Shown: in pieces, positions 8,196 to 16,953 of the stretch
Layout: every line of letters begins with the position of its first letter
Numbering within the stretch: position 1 is the stretch's first letter
Assembly (NCBI GenBank): GCA_963799415.1
Contig: CAWCXI010000022.1
Coordinates: 1 to 64,000 of the forward strand
Direction of reading: 5' to 3'
From: JAMXLO01 sp963799415
GTDB lineage: Bacteria > Pseudomonadota > Alphaproteobacteria > Acetobacterales > Acetobacteraceae
Length of the DNA stretch: 64,000 bases
Program-made: the position numbers and the translations under genes
Notes under the pieces: model-generated
Told to the model about the DNA's origin: nothing
Seen by the model: the letters and a program-made list of their open reading frames with translations, nothing else
Database searches by the model: none

Positions 8196-9254
8196 TCACG
8201 GCATGCGCGTGGATGATCCCATCGCGCGCAGGGGATAGTTGAAGCCGAAGCTGTCGAGGCCGGTTACCCAATTCCACCCATTGCGCACGGTTGCGGTGCT
8301 GGCAAATGACGACACCACCACTGCTGGCCCGTCGGCAAGGGCGCGCACAACACCTCGACGCATATCCGGGGAGAGCTTGCTTTCGTCAAATCCGTCTGTC
8401 GTGAGACCTATGCGGGCAAATTGGGCGAACAGGGCCTTGTCGTCGGGCTTTACCGCATTCGATTTCAGCGCGAAGGCGAGCTCCTTGTAGAAGCCGAGAT
8501 CGTCGCCCGACGTCACCGGCAGTGGAGGAAGTTCCGGCGATTTCGCGTTTCCGCTCACGGGCACCAGGGTGAATTGCTTTTGGAGCGCGAGGACGGGATC
8601 GGCGGGCTCTCCTTAAGCGATGCGCAGACGCCCCCAGAGCCAGACCTTTTTCGTCGAGACATCGAGGCGCGTTGCGTCCGTCGGAACTGCACCACTCCAG
8701 CCAGGCGGCACCAGAACATAGCGAGCCGCCTTTGTGCCGGTCGTCCGTCGGCCGACGTAGTGCTCAAGCTCTTGTCACATGTTGAAGACGTTGATGACGT
8801 AGTAGCGATCCGCGGTATCGGGCACCGATAGAACAAATGGGTCGTCGAGAACGACGACGGCGCTCATGTAAAAAGTGTCGTTGTTGGCGGTCGGCATGTC
8901 CTTGGCCAACGGCGTGGCGAGTTCGCGTGCCCAACCGATCTTGTTGATCGGTTCGCGATAGCTCGTGGCCGGAACACCAGACGAAACGTCTGAATATGAT
9001 CGAACTGCGCGCTCCATCCGGACTAAGGGATAGCCCCAGGTGTATGCCGAGAGGCCCAATTGGTAACTGTCGGCCTCCAGACCCTTTGTGATCACTTTCG
9101 GGCTGGCGGGTGTGGTGCGCAGGGCGTCGTCGGGTTGCTCGACGCACATGGCGGCAGAACCGCGGAATGATAGAAATCCGATCAGGGAGAGCAGAAGCAA
9201 GTGGTGACCGGGGTATCTCATCTCGTCACTCAAATCTGCCATTTGTCGCGGCAT
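8196..9254 (-). pseudogene. DUF1254/DUF1214 protein, two in-frame stops and truncated end
   Basis: All parts are in one frame, so substitutions rather than indels broke it. The first block carries a hydrophobic leader (HHLLLLSLIGFLSF), then the DUF1254 pattern YQLGLSAYTWGYPLVRMERA and NNDTFYMSAVVVLDDPF, ending VFNM at 8775. The next codon is TGA where the family has Trp, followed by QELEHYVGRRTTGTKAARYV and VPPGW. A TAA after GRLRIA near 8612 is the second stop. The last block, VTSGDDLGFYKELAFALKSN through GWNWVTGLDSFGFNYPLRAM, ends near 8200 without the DUF1214 core. The 226 bases from 7970 to 8195 and the 223 from 9255 to 9477 hold no other gene I recognise. Confidence 0.75.
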
Positions 9255-9477
9255 GAGCCACCATTGGCCTATCCTAGCCTTCGTCCGCCGGGGCGGCCAT
9301 CAAGAACCTTGCGGGCAACCGAAGGTCTGTGCACTGCTTGCTGTCCGAGGCATTTATCTAATGCATTACTTGGTCGCGCCTCGACCGACGCCCAATGACC
9401 TCAAAAATCAGGGTGGCAGCATCCACCTATGCAACGCACGCGCCCGCTCGAATGTTGCGGTTGCCACCTCCACCGCC

Positions 9478-10014
9478 CTACCCGAGCGCATACTCGACCT
9501 CCGCGGTATAAATCGGCTGGTCCTTGCCCAGCAGCGAGCTGAACAGCGTGAAGTGCTCCATCGGCACGGGATCGGCGCGGAACAGATTGTGCGCCTGCAC
9601 GAATCCCGCGACCTTCGCCTCCGCACCAGTGTCCAGCCGCGCCAAAGTCATGTGCGGCTGAAACCGTCGCCGTTCGGGCTCCAGTCCGCAGCGCTGCAGC
9701 GCTGTTTCGATCTTGGCTCGCAGACGATCGAGTGGTTCGCTGCGCTCCACACCGAGCCATAGCGTCTGGCTGCGCCCACCCTTGGCGAATGTCCCGATGC
9801 CGGCCAACGTCAGCGGGAACGCCGGCGCCCTCAGCGCTGCCAGCGCGTGGTCGATCTCTTCGGCCAGATAGCGCGGCGCCTCGCCAATGAAGCGCAGTGT
9901 TATGTGATAGTTCTCCGGCGGCACCCACCGCGCGCCGGGAATGCCGGCGCCCGCCAGCATCGCCACCCGTTGGCGTAGCTCCCAGGGCAGCTCGAGACCG
10001 ACGAACAGCCTCAT
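9478..10014 (-). CDS. thpR: RNA 2',3'-cyclic phosphodiesterase ThpR
   Basis: 178-residue 2H phosphoesterase (LigT/ThpR family), which opens 2',3'-cyclic phosphates and can act in 2'-5' ligation in vitro. The two HxTL motifs that give the family its name are visible: YHITLRFIG near residue 40 and PHMTLARL near residue 121. MRLFVGLELP is the usual start. The ATG at 10014 overlaps the tesA stop (ATGA), so it is translated with the upstream esterase. Confidence 0.93.
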   Translation of the reverse strand: MRLFVGLELPWELRQRVAMLAGAGIPGARWVPPENYHITLRFIGEAPRYLAEEIDHALAALRAPAFPLTLAGIGTFAKGGRSQTLWLGVERSEPLDRLRAKIETALQRCGLEPERRRFQPHMTLARLDTGAEAKVAGFVQAHNLFRADPVPMEHFTLFSSLLGKDQPIYTAEVEYALG

Positions 10015-10658
10015 GCCGGTGGCACCTCTGCGAGCAGCTTCTCGACCAGTGGCAGCAACCGGCCAACGATGTGCCTCACGCCCTCAGCGTTGGGATGCAG
10101 CCCGTCGGACTGGTTGAGCGACGGCACGGTCGCCACGTCCGTCAGGAAGAACGGATCGTACGCCACCCCAGGCCGGGACCCCAACCGGTCGAACACCGCG
10201 CGGAATTCTGCTGCGTAGTCCTGACCAAGATTTGGCATCGCATACATGCCGGTCAGCAGCACCGGGATGTGGCGCGCCGCCAGCCTGTCGAGGATCCCGC
10301 GCAGGTTCTTCTCGGTATCTGCGGGATCGACGCCGCGTAGCCCGTCATTGGCTCCAAGCTCGACAATGGCCGCATCCGCGCCGTCGCCCAGCGCCCAGTC
10401 AAGCCGCGCCAGGCCGCCTGCCGAGGTGTCGCCGGACACCGCACCGTCGACAATCGCCACATCGTGGCCGCCCGCCCGTAAGGCCGCGCCGAGCTGCGCC
10501 TCAAACCCGTCGGGTTGCGCCAGGCCGTAGCCGGCAGAGAGCGAGTCACCGAGCACGAGCAGCCGAACGGGCGCTCCCTCGGTTACGGTCGGCAGCATGA
10601 GGGCAAGTGCTATGATGGCTTTCCGCCACCGGCCGCGGACGCCATATGGTGCCGCCAT
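10011..10658 (-). CDS. tesA: periplasmic arylesterase / lysophospholipase TesA-like (SGNH hydrolase)
   Basis: 215-residue GDSL/SGNH hydrolase acting on thioesters, aryl esters or lysophospholipids in the periplasm. Block I GDSLSAGYGL carries the nucleophilic Ser, block III is ELGANDGLRG, and block V SDGLHPN supplies Asp and His. The start at 10658 gives a good signal peptide: a basic stretch RGRWRK, hydrophobic AIIALALML, then a cut after TEGA. This ATG overlaps by two bases the ATG of the divergent ABC gene at 10657. The tesA / ybbA-ybbP divergent order is the same as in E. coli, which supports the naming. Confidence 0.9.
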   Translation of the reverse strand: MAAPYGVRGRWRKAIIALALMLPTVTEGAPVRLLVLGDSLSAGYGLAQPDGFEAQLGAALRAGGHDVAIVDGAVSGDTSAGGLARLDWALGDGADAAIVELGANDGLRGVDPADTEKNLRGILDRLAARHIPVLLTGMYAMPNLGQDYAAEFRAVFDRLGSRPGVAYDPFFLTDVATVPSLNQSDGLHPNAEGVRHIVGRLLPLVEKLLAEVPPA

Positions 10659-11382
10659 GAATGCCACCTTGCCGTCTCCGGTTCCGCTGGTGCAAGTGAG
10701 GAACCTGCACCTGACCGTGCCTTCGGCCGCCGGACCGGTCAACATCCTGCGTGGCATCGATCTCGATATAGTGTCGGGCGAGGCCGTGGGAATTATCGGC
10801 CCGTCCGGGTCGGGCAAGACGAGTTTGCTGATGGTGCTGGCCGGGCTGGAGCGTGCCAGTTCCGGGAGCATCGTGCTGGCTGGGCGCATCGTCACCGCGA
10901 TGGATGAGGATGCATTGGCCCGCATGCGTCGCGAGGCTGTCGGCATCGTATTCCAGGCGTTTCACCTGATCCCGACCATGACGGCACTGGAGAACGTCGC
11001 GGTGCCGCTGGAGTTGGCCGGGGTGCGCGACGCCCTGGCCCGAGCGCGCGCCGCGTTGGATGCGGTGGGGCTGGCACATCGGCTGACCCATCTGCCTGGC
11101 CAGCTTTCCGGCGGCGAGCAGCAACGCGTTGCGCTGGCCCGCGCCTTCGCCCCACGGCCTCGGCTGCTGCTGGCCGACGAGCCCACCGGCAACCTGGACC
11201 AGGCAACCGGCGACGCGGTGATGGACCTGCTGTTTCGCCTGCGCGCCGAGACCGGTACCACGCTGATGCTGATCACCCATGATGCCCACCTCGCGGCGCG
11301 TTGCTCCCGGAGGATCCACTTGGCAGATGGGCGGGTGGCGGAGATCGATCTCTCTGCGGTCCGCGCCGAACCGGTCATCTGA
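10657..11382 (+). CDS. ybbA: ABC transporter ATP-binding protein, YbbA-like
   Basis: 241-residue ATPase of the LolD/MacB-type ABC subfamily. Walker A is GPSGSGKTSL near residue 50, the signature is LSGGEQQRVALARA, and Walker B LLLADEPTGNLD is followed by the His-switch LITHD. The ATG at 10657 is preferred to an upstream ATG at 10597 because MNATLPSPVPLVQVRNLHL leads directly into the nucleotide-binding domain. The stop overlaps the permease start (ATGA), so the two subunits are coupled. In this subfamily the partner permease usually powers extraction or export at the inner membrane rather than simple uptake. Divergent TesA is the conserved neighbour. Confidence 0.92.
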   Translation: MNATLPSPVPLVQVRNLHLTVPSAAGPVNILRGIDLDIVSGEAVGIIGPSGSGKTSLLMVLAGLERASSGSIVLAGRIVTAMDEDALARMRREAVGIVFQAFHLIPTMTALENVAVPLELAGVRDALARARAALDAVGLAHRLTHLPGQLSGGEQQRVALARAFAPRPRLLLADEPTGNLDQATGDAVMDLLFRLRAETGTTLMLITHDAHLAARCSRRIHLADGRVAEIDLSAVRAEPVI

Positions 11383-13991
11383 TGCTGGCCTTACGTCTTG
11401 CCCGTCGGGAACTGCGCGGTGGTGTGCGCGGCCTCTGGGTCGTTTTGTTGTGCCTCGCGCTGGGGGTCGCCGTCATTGCCGCCGTTGGTTCGCTGCGTGC
11501 GGCGACGGATCGCGGACTGGCGGAGGACGGCAGGCGCATCTTGGGCGGCGACCTGGAGGTCGAGAGCGGTTCGCAGCCTTTGCCGGTCGCATTGCGCGAT
11601 TGGCTGCGCGCGCGGGGGGCCGCGCTGTCGGATGTCGTGCAGATGCGGTCCATGCTGGTCGCGCCGTCTGGTGAGCGGCAGTTGGTGGAGCTGAAGGTTG
11701 TCGATGCGGCCTGGCCGCTGGTGGGCGAGGCTGCAGTCGCGGATCGGCCGCAGCGCCCCCTCCCCCCGATCCTCTCCCGCAAGGGGAGGGCGAGCGATGA
11801 AGCCACAGAGCCTCCCCCTCCCCTTGCCGGAGGGGGTTCGGGGGAGGGGGGCAAGCCGGGCGATATAGCCGCCGCGCTGTCCAACCACGGCCTGCTTGCC
11901 GAACCCATCGTCCTCGATCGCCTGAACCTTCGCGTGGGCGATACCGTGCGCCTTGGCAACGCCAGCTTCACTATCCGTGGTGCCCTGATCTCCGAACCCG
12001 ATCGCGTGGCCGCTCCACTGATCCTCGGCCCCCGCGTGCTGATCGCCGCCGATGCACTACAGTCGACCGGCCTGATCGCACCCGGCTCAATGGTGCAGTA
12101 TGCCATCCGAGCCGCACTTCCCGATCCCGCTGCCGCACCTGCTCTGCTTGCCGCTCTGCGCGAAGCATTTTCCGATCACGGCTGGCGTATCCGCGATCCG
12201 CACGACGCCGCTCCCGGCGTCACCCGTTTCATCGACCAGACCAGCCTGTTCATGACGCTTGTCGGCCTGACCTCTCTGCTGGTCGGCGGTATCGGTGTGG
12301 CCAACGGCGTGCACGCCTGGCTCGACGCCCGCGCTCGCACCATCGCGACGCTGCGCTGTCTCGGAGCCTCGTCTGCCCTCGTGTTTGCGCTCTGCCTGAT
12401 CCAGGTTCTGGCATTGGCCCTGTGCGGCATCGTCATCGGGCTTGTCGCCGGTTCGCTGGCGCCACTCGCGCTTGCCGCCGTGCTCAAGGACGTGCTGCCG
12501 GTGCCCCCGGTCATGGGCCTTTATCCCGCTCCGCTCGCCCTTGCGGCATGCTTTGGCCTGCTCACCGCGCTGGCTTTTTCGCTTTGGCCGCTTGGCCGGG
12601 CGGCGCGTATCCCCGGCGGCGCGCTGTTCCGCGACGCGCTGCTGCCTGAACGGACCCGTCCGTCGCGCCCGCTGCTGGCAGCCAATGTTGCTGTCGTGGC
12701 GAGCCTGATCGCGCTGACCATCGCCACTGCCGCCGACCGCCGATTTGCGCTGTGGTTCTGCGCGGCCGCTCTTGGCACGCTGATCGTATTCCGTCTCGGC
12801 GGCACTGCCGTGATGCTGGCGGCGCGCGCCGGCCGCTTGGTGCGAAGCCCTGCCGGTCGGCTCGGCCTTGCCAACCTGCATCGGCCGGGTGCTGCCACGC
12901 CGCTCATGCTGGTATCCGTGGGCCTCGGCCTTTCGACGCTCGCTGCCGTCGCGCTGATCGAAGCCAATGTGCAGCGCGAAATCACCGAGCAGCTTCCGGC
13001 CGATGCCCCGAGCTTCTTTTTCGTCGACATCCAGGACAGCCAGTTGCCGCAGTTCGAGTCCCTGGTGATGGCGCAGCCAGGGGTCGCGGAGATGCAGCAG
13101 GTGCCCAGTCTGCGCGCCCGCATCGTGTCGGTGAACGGCGTGGCCGCTGACAAGGTGCATGCCACCGCTGAGACCCGTTGGGCACTCCGTGGCGACCGTG
13201 GTCTCACCTACGCCGCGACGCAGCCGCGCGACACCCGCATCGTCGACGGCCATTGGTGGCCGGCCAATTACGATGGTCCGCCGCTGGTCTCGTTCGACGC
13301 CGAGCTGGCCCGTGGCTGGGGGGTTGGCATCGGCGACACCATCAGGGTCAACGTCCTGGGCCGCGATATCGACCTGCGAGTCGCCAGTTTGCGCGACATT
13401 GCCTGGCAGAGCCTGTCCCTGAACTTCACCATGGTGGCGAGCCCCGGCCTGCTGCAGCACGCGCCACACACCCACATTGCCACCGTCCGCGTAGCCGACG
13501 CTGACCAGGGCCATCTGCTCCGCGCGGTGACCGACGCGTTGCCTAACGTCACCGGTATCCGCGTGGCGGACGTGCTCGCTGCGGTCGCGGGGCTGCTGGA
13601 TCAGGTCGCCGCCGCACTCGCAGCCACGGGGTCCCTCACGCTGGTCGCCGGCGCCCTCGTGCTGGTCAGCGCGGTCGCCGCCGGCCAGCGCCGCCGTACA
13701 CAGGAGGCGGTCATCCTGAAGGCACTGGGCGCCACGCGCCGACAGATCCGCGCTGCCTGGATGGTGGAGTTTGGTGTACTGGGCTTCGCCGCGGGCCTTA
13801 TCGCAGCGCTGGTGGGCACGATCGCCAGTTTCGGCGTCGTCCGCTACATCATGCACATCGGCTGGGCGTTCCTGCCCGGCACCCTCGCAGGGACCCTGAT
13901 TGCGTCCCTCGCCATGATGCTCACATTCGGCTATGTTGGCACCGCGACCGCGCTGCGGGCCAAGGCGGCACCAATGCTGCGGAACGAGTGA
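11382..13991 (+). CDS. ybbP: FtsX-like ABC permease, YbbP-like
   Basis: 869-residue inner-membrane permease. One membrane segment follows the basic start (LWVVLLCLALGVAVIAAVG), then a large periplasmic region, a central group of four segments from about residue 285 (TLVGLTSLLVGGIGVANGVH onward), a second periplasmic domain, and the FtsX cassette at the C terminus with SAVAAGQRRRTQEAVILKAL before its last segments. The start overlaps the ybbA stop. Residues about 125-157 are Pro/Gly-rich and encoded by a palindromic repeat at 11754-11851 that keeps the frame. This lies in the first periplasmic domain and is not part of the family fold. Function is inferred from family: energy-coupled release of lipid, lipoprotein or another periplasmic substrate. 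Confidence 0.92.
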   Translation: MLALRLARRELRGGVRGLWVVLLCLALGVAVIAAVGSLRAATDRGLAEDGRRILGGDLEVESGSQPLPVALRDWLRARGAALSDVVQMRSMLVAPSGERQLVELKVVDAAWPLVGEAAVADRPQRPLPPILSRKGRASDEATEPPPPLAGGGSGEGGKPGDIAAALSNHGLLAEPIVLDRLNLRVGDTVRLGNASFTIRGALISEPDRVAAPLILGPRVLIAADALQSTGLIAPGSMVQYAIRAALPDPAAAPALLAALREAFSDHGWRIRDPHDAAPGVTRFIDQTSLFMTLVGLTSLLVGGIGVANGVHAWLDARARTIATLRCLGASSALVFALCLIQVLALALCGIVIGLVAGSLAPLALAAVLKDVLPVPPVMGLYPAPLALAACFGLLTALAFSLWPLGRAARIPGGALFRDALLPERTRPSRPLLAANVAVVASLIALTIATAADRRFALWFCAAALGTLIVFRLGGTAVMLAARAGRLVRSPAGRLGLANLHRPGAATPLMLVSVGLGLSTLAAVALIEANVQREITEQLPADAPSFFFVDIQDSQLPQFESLVMAQPGVAEMQQVPSLRARIVSVNGVAADKVHATAETRWALRGDRGLTYAATQPRDTRIVDGHWWPANYDGPPLVSFDAELARGWGVGIGDTIRVNVLGRDIDLRVASLRDIAWQSLSLNFTMVASPGLLQHAPHTHIATVRVADADQGHLLRAVTDALPNVTGIRVADVLAAVAGLLDQVAAALAATGSLTLVAGALVLVSAVAAGQRRRTQEAVILKALGATRRQIRAAWMVEFGVLGFAAGLIAALVGTIASFGVVRYIMHIGWAFLPGTLAGTLIASLAMMLTFGYVGTATALRAKAAPMLRNE
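11754..11851 (+). repeat. GC-rich palindromic element inside ybbP
   Basis: Two consecutive hairpins: CCCTCC-rich left arms, CTCTCCCGCAAGGGGAGG as the first, then CCCCTTGCCGGAGGGG as the second, closed by a GGGGGAGGGGGG run. The same series in the same order is found on the minus strand at 49189-49278 inside ybhF. The number of bases keeps the reading frame open, adding about 32 residues. Confidence 0.75.
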
Positions 13992-14112
13992 AGGCCGGGG
14001 ACACGGAACGGGGTTACCGAGCTTTCATTACCACTTTGGCTTGAACCGCCGCGGCCGCTCGCCAATTTGAGAGGCTTCGGACAACCTGCCTCAAAGGGCA
14101 AAGAGGACAACC

Positions 14113-14883
14113 ATGGCCTTCAGTCCCGACTACCGGACCTACCCAAGAGCATCGGCCGCCACGACCGCTGCGGTCCTGGATGCCGGGCTCCGCGCTTATA
14201 TGCTGCGGGTCTACAACTGGATGAGCTCCGGTCTGCTGCTGACCGGTATCATCGCCTATACAATCGCCAACACCGATCTGATCAACCTGTTTTACCCCGT
14301 GGTCATGACCCCGATGGGGCCGCGACACACGGCATCGGCGCTGGCGATGATCTCCATCTTCGCACCTTTGGCATTCGTGCTGGTGCTGAGCATGGGGGTG
14401 AACCGGCTATCGCGCACCACCGCACAGACGCTGTACTGGCTGTTCTGCGCCGCGATGGGCGCCAGCTTGACCAACATCTTCCTGATCTACACGAGCGAAT
14501 CCATCGTCAGGGTGTTCTTCATCACAGCCGCGACGTTCGCTGCGATGAGCATCTATGGCTACACGACGAAGGCGGACCTCAGTCGCTTTGGCAGCTTCCT
14601 GATGATGGGGCTGTTCGGCATCATCATCGCCAGCCTGGTGAACATCTTCCTGGTAAGTTCGGCGTTGCAGTTTGCCATCAGCATCATCGGCGTGGTCGTG
14701 TTCACCGGCCTGACTGCGTACGACACGCAGCGCATCAAGGCGACCTACGTGCAGCATGCCTACGCCGAAGGACCGGACGCAGCGGCGAAGCGCAGCGTAT
14801 ATGACGCGCTGAGCCTCTACCTGAACTTCATCAACCTGTTCATGTTGCTGCTGCAGTTGCTGGGCAACCGGAACAGCAACTAG
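14113..14883 (+). CDS. Bax inhibitor-1 / YccA-family membrane protein
   Basis: 256-residue integral membrane protein with seven predicted hydrophobic segments, including MSSGLLLTGIIAYTIA, MISIFAPLAFVLVLSMG, LYWLFCAAMGASLTNIFLIY and LNFINLFMLLLQLLG. It has the BI-1 features of a short charged N terminus before the first segment and the TAYDTQRIK stretch near the sixth. The family (TMBIM/YbhL/YccA) contains calcium-leak channels and a modulator of the FtsH protease; which role applies is not shown. ATG 14113 follows AAAGAGGA. A strong terminator lies 25 bases past the stop, so it is probably a single-gene transcript. Confidence 0.92.
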   Translation: MAFSPDYRTYPRASAATTAAVLDAGLRAYMLRVYNWMSSGLLLTGIIAYTIANTDLINLFYPVVMTPMGPRHTASALAMISIFAPLAFVLVLSMGVNRLSRTTAQTLYWLFCAAMGASLTNIFLIYTSESIVRVFFITAATFAAMSIYGYTTKADLSRFGSFLMMGLFGIIIASLVNIFLVSSALQFAISIIGVVVFTGLTAYDTQRIKATYVQHAYAEGPDAAAKRSVYDALSLYLNFINLFMLLLQLLGNRNSN

Positions 14884-14907
14884 CTGACCACGCGCCCATG
14901 CTACGAA

Positions 14908-14935
14908 GGGCCTCGGGGCAACCCGGGGCCTTTTT
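14908..14935 (+). terminator. rho-independent terminator
   Basis: Hairpin GGCCTCGGG-GCAA-CCCGGGGCC (one T-G wobble) followed at once by TTTTT at 14931-14935. It is placed to end the BI-1 transcript. Confidence 0.85.
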
Positions 14936-14953
14936 GCATGACAGGAGAGCACG

Positions 14954-15709
14954 ATGGCGGCGACGATCGACATGCGAGCCGGTGGCTATCGCTATATCCC
15001 GTTCGCGTTCCAGTATTCCGGCGGCGTTGCGGCGCTGGACGGATTCCGGATCGAACGGGTGACGTTCAGCGAGCCGTTGCAGCTCGACGCCGGCTTCGCC
15101 TGGATCGAGCGGTTTTTTGGTGAACAGGGCCTGCCTCTCGCGGCGTTCTGTGCCTGCGAGCTGCGCTCGCCGGATCAGTTCACCGACACGGGCTTCATCG
15201 AATTCAACAGGCGCTACGCCGGCACGCTGCAGCGGTGGGGCGTGATGACCGGAGACGATAACCCGGTAGCGCGCAGCAACGTCATCCCACCGATCCACAA
15301 GCCCGCCGAACCTAGCTTTTACGCGTTCTGCTTCGCGCGTCCTGTCGCTGGCGCGTCAGGGTCCTTCGTCATTGCCGGCAGCGGCGAGGCTGGACACGGA
15401 CCCGCGCCGTATCGCGAGCGCACGGTGCGATACGGTGAGACCGGTCCCGACGCCATGCGTGAGAAGGCGCGGTTCGTGGTGGGGCGAATGGAGGAGCGGA
15501 TGGCCGTCCTGGGCAAGACCTGGGCCGACACCACGGCGACGCAGGCCTACACGGTCTACGACGTCCATACCTCGTTTGCTGACGAGATCGTACGGCGCGG
15601 CGCGGCGCGACATGGGCTGGTGTGGCACTTTGCCCGCCCGCCGGTTGTAGGCCTGGAATACGAGATGGACTGTCGCTCAGTTCCGCTCGAGCACAACGTC
15701 ACGGTTTAG
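14954..15709 (+). CDS. CnbZ-like protein (2-aminomuconate-type deaminase family)
   Basis: 251-residue soluble protein: GGYRYIPFAFQYSGGVAAL near the start, CACELRSPDQFTDTGFIEFN near residue 65, DDNPVARSNVIPP near residue 105, and VYDVHTSFADEIVRRGAARH toward the end. This pattern matches my memory of the family named after CnbZ, which deaminates 2-amino-5-chloromuconate and is distantly YjgF/Rid-like. The assignment rests on recall of the family, not a search. No aromatic-degradation genes flank it, so the family name may not describe the reaction here. ATG 14954 follows AGGAGAG. It begins 18 bases after a terminator, so it has its own promoter or lives on read-through. Confidence 0.6.
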   Translation: MAATIDMRAGGYRYIPFAFQYSGGVAALDGFRIERVTFSEPLQLDAGFAWIERFFGEQGLPLAAFCACELRSPDQFTDTGFIEFNRRYAGTLQRWGVMTGDDNPVARSNVIPPIHKPAEPSFYAFCFARPVAGASGSFVIAGSGEAGHGPAPYRERTVRYGETGPDAMREKARFVVGRMEERMAVLGKTWADTTATQAYTVYDVHTSFADEIVRRGAARHGLVWHFARPPVVGLEYEMDCRSVPLEHNVTV

Positions 15710-15755
15710 CTTTAGCGCAGCAGCCTCCGTGTCTTTAGCGCAGCAGCCTCCGTGT
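15710..15755. repeat. perfect tandem duplication of 23 bases
   Basis: The 23-base unit that starts CTTTAGCGCAGCAGCC at 15710 is repeated without change at 15733-15755, and CTTT begins a third copy. It lies between the convergent CnbZ-like and carD stops and looks like a slippage duplication. Confidence 0.8.
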
Positions 15756-15774
15756 CTTTGGGCAGAGATCGCGT

Positions 15775-16707
15775 CTACACCGTCTTGAGGAAATTCGTCA
15801 GCTTGGTCGCGGCGGTCATCTTGTCGGTCTTGTCGAGCGCTGCCAGTTCGGCGGCCAGACGGTCCATCGCCGCCTCGTAGATCTGCCGTTCGGAAAAACT
15901 CTGGTCGGGCTGGCCGGCGTTGCGATGCAGGTCGCGCACCACCTCGGCGATCGCCAAAGGGTCGCCGGAATTGATCTTGGCCTCGTACTCCTGCGCCCGT
16001 CGGGACCACATCGTGCGCTTGATCCGCGCTCTGCCCTTCAGCACCGTGAGCGCCTCGTCGAACAGCTTGCGTGTGGCGAGCTTGCGCAGGCCGGCGGTGC
16101 GCGCCTTGGCCACCGGCACGCGCAGCGTCATCCGGTTCTCCTCGAACGTGATGTGGATCAGTTCGAGTTTGTGTCCGGCGATCTCTTCCGTCGCGATCCG
16201 CTCGACCTTGCCCACCCCGTGAGTTGGGTAGACGACGTGGTCGCCCTCGACGAAGATCTCGGCCTTGCCCAGCGGCCTGGGCGGGAGGCGGTCCGGCATG
16301 ACCGGTCGGCGATCCGGCGCGGGCGAGGGCCCTGCGCGCATCGGAGCCGCCTCCGGGCGTGGCGGGGCCTCCTGTGGCTTCGGCTGCTGCACGACCTCTG
16401 GCGCGACCGGCGCCTTCGGCGGTGCGCTCGCCGCCGGCGCGGCCACGGCCGGTTTTGCCTCCGGCTTGGTGGGCGCCGATTTCGCCACCGCCGGTTTCAC
16501 TGCGGGCGGTGCCTTCGCCGCCGGCTTGGCGACAGCCTTTGGCGGTGCCGGCTTCGCTGACTTCGTTGGAGCCGCCGCCGTTTTTCTCACTGCCGCCGTC
16601 TGCGCCGCCTTCGCGGGAGGCGGAACTGCCGGGCGACGTGGCTGAGCCGCGCGGCGCGAAGCCTCAGCTCCACGACCTTTCACCGCGGTTCCGGCCGTTA
16701 CCTTCAT
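15775..16707 (-). CDS. carD: CarD/CdnL-family RNA-polymerase-binding regulator with long Ala/Pro/Lys N-terminal tail
   Basis: 310-residue protein. Residues about 1-145 are low-complexity, rich in Ala, Pro and Lys (PAVKPAVAKSAPTKPEAKPA is typical). The CarD domain follows: EGDHVVYPTHGVGKVERIAT, then LIHITFEENRMTLRVPVAKA and the helical C-terminal half with KRTMWSRRAQEYEAKINSGD. CarD proteins bind the RNA polymerase beta subunit and steady the open complex at ribosomal and other promoters. Usual members are about 160-170 residues, so the tail nearly doubles the length and resembles histone-H1-like DNA-binding tails. Start ATG 16707; a GTG 9 bases upstream is possible. It follows fdxA as in many alphaproteobacteria. 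Only promoter-like DNA is seen in 16708-16953. Confidence 0.9.
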   Translation of the reverse strand: MKVTAGTAVKGRGAEASRRAAQPRRPAVPPPAKAAQTAAVRKTAAAPTKSAKPAPPKAVAKPAAKAPPAVKPAVAKSAPTKPEAKPAVAAPAASAPPKAPVAPEVVQQPKPQEAPPRPEAAPMRAGPSPAPDRRPVMPDRLPPRPLGKAEIFVEGDHVVYPTHGVGKVERIATEEIAGHKLELIHITFEENRMTLRVPVAKARTAGLRKLATRKLFDEALTVLKGRARIKRTMWSRRAQEYEAKINSGDPLAIAEVVRDLHRNAGQPDQSFSERQIYEAAMDRLAAELAALDKTDKMTAATKLTNFLKTV

Positions 16708-16953
16708 GCTTGACACCGTCTAACCGTGCCCCTTGCATCATTGCCATCCGCTCGGTGGTCAGGCGGGCGTAGCCCTCACCCGGCCCGGCTCCGAACGATC
16801 GGCTCCTGGGAATGGCAGCAGCTGTCGCATCTCCCGCGGCTGCCGTTGGTCCCAATATAGCATCACGGCGGCGTTACGTCATCGGGTAAGGCACCCGACA
16901 TAACGCGATGAACCGTAACACTTCCGGTTGAGGCGGCTCCGATGGCCGCTGGA

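Noticed and set aside
8775..8777. TGA at a Trp position as recoding or stop readthrough
   Set aside because: TGA is used as an ordinary stop across this window, and the same gene has a later in-frame TAA and lacks its C terminus, so it is a pseudogene.
12087..13856. 589-residue minus-strand open frame
   Set aside because: Antisense to ybbP; no hydrophobic or motif pattern of its own, typical GC-rich shadow.
15710..15755. start of a CRISPR-like repeat
   Set aside because: Only two perfect copies without a spacer and no cas genes; a simple tandem duplication.
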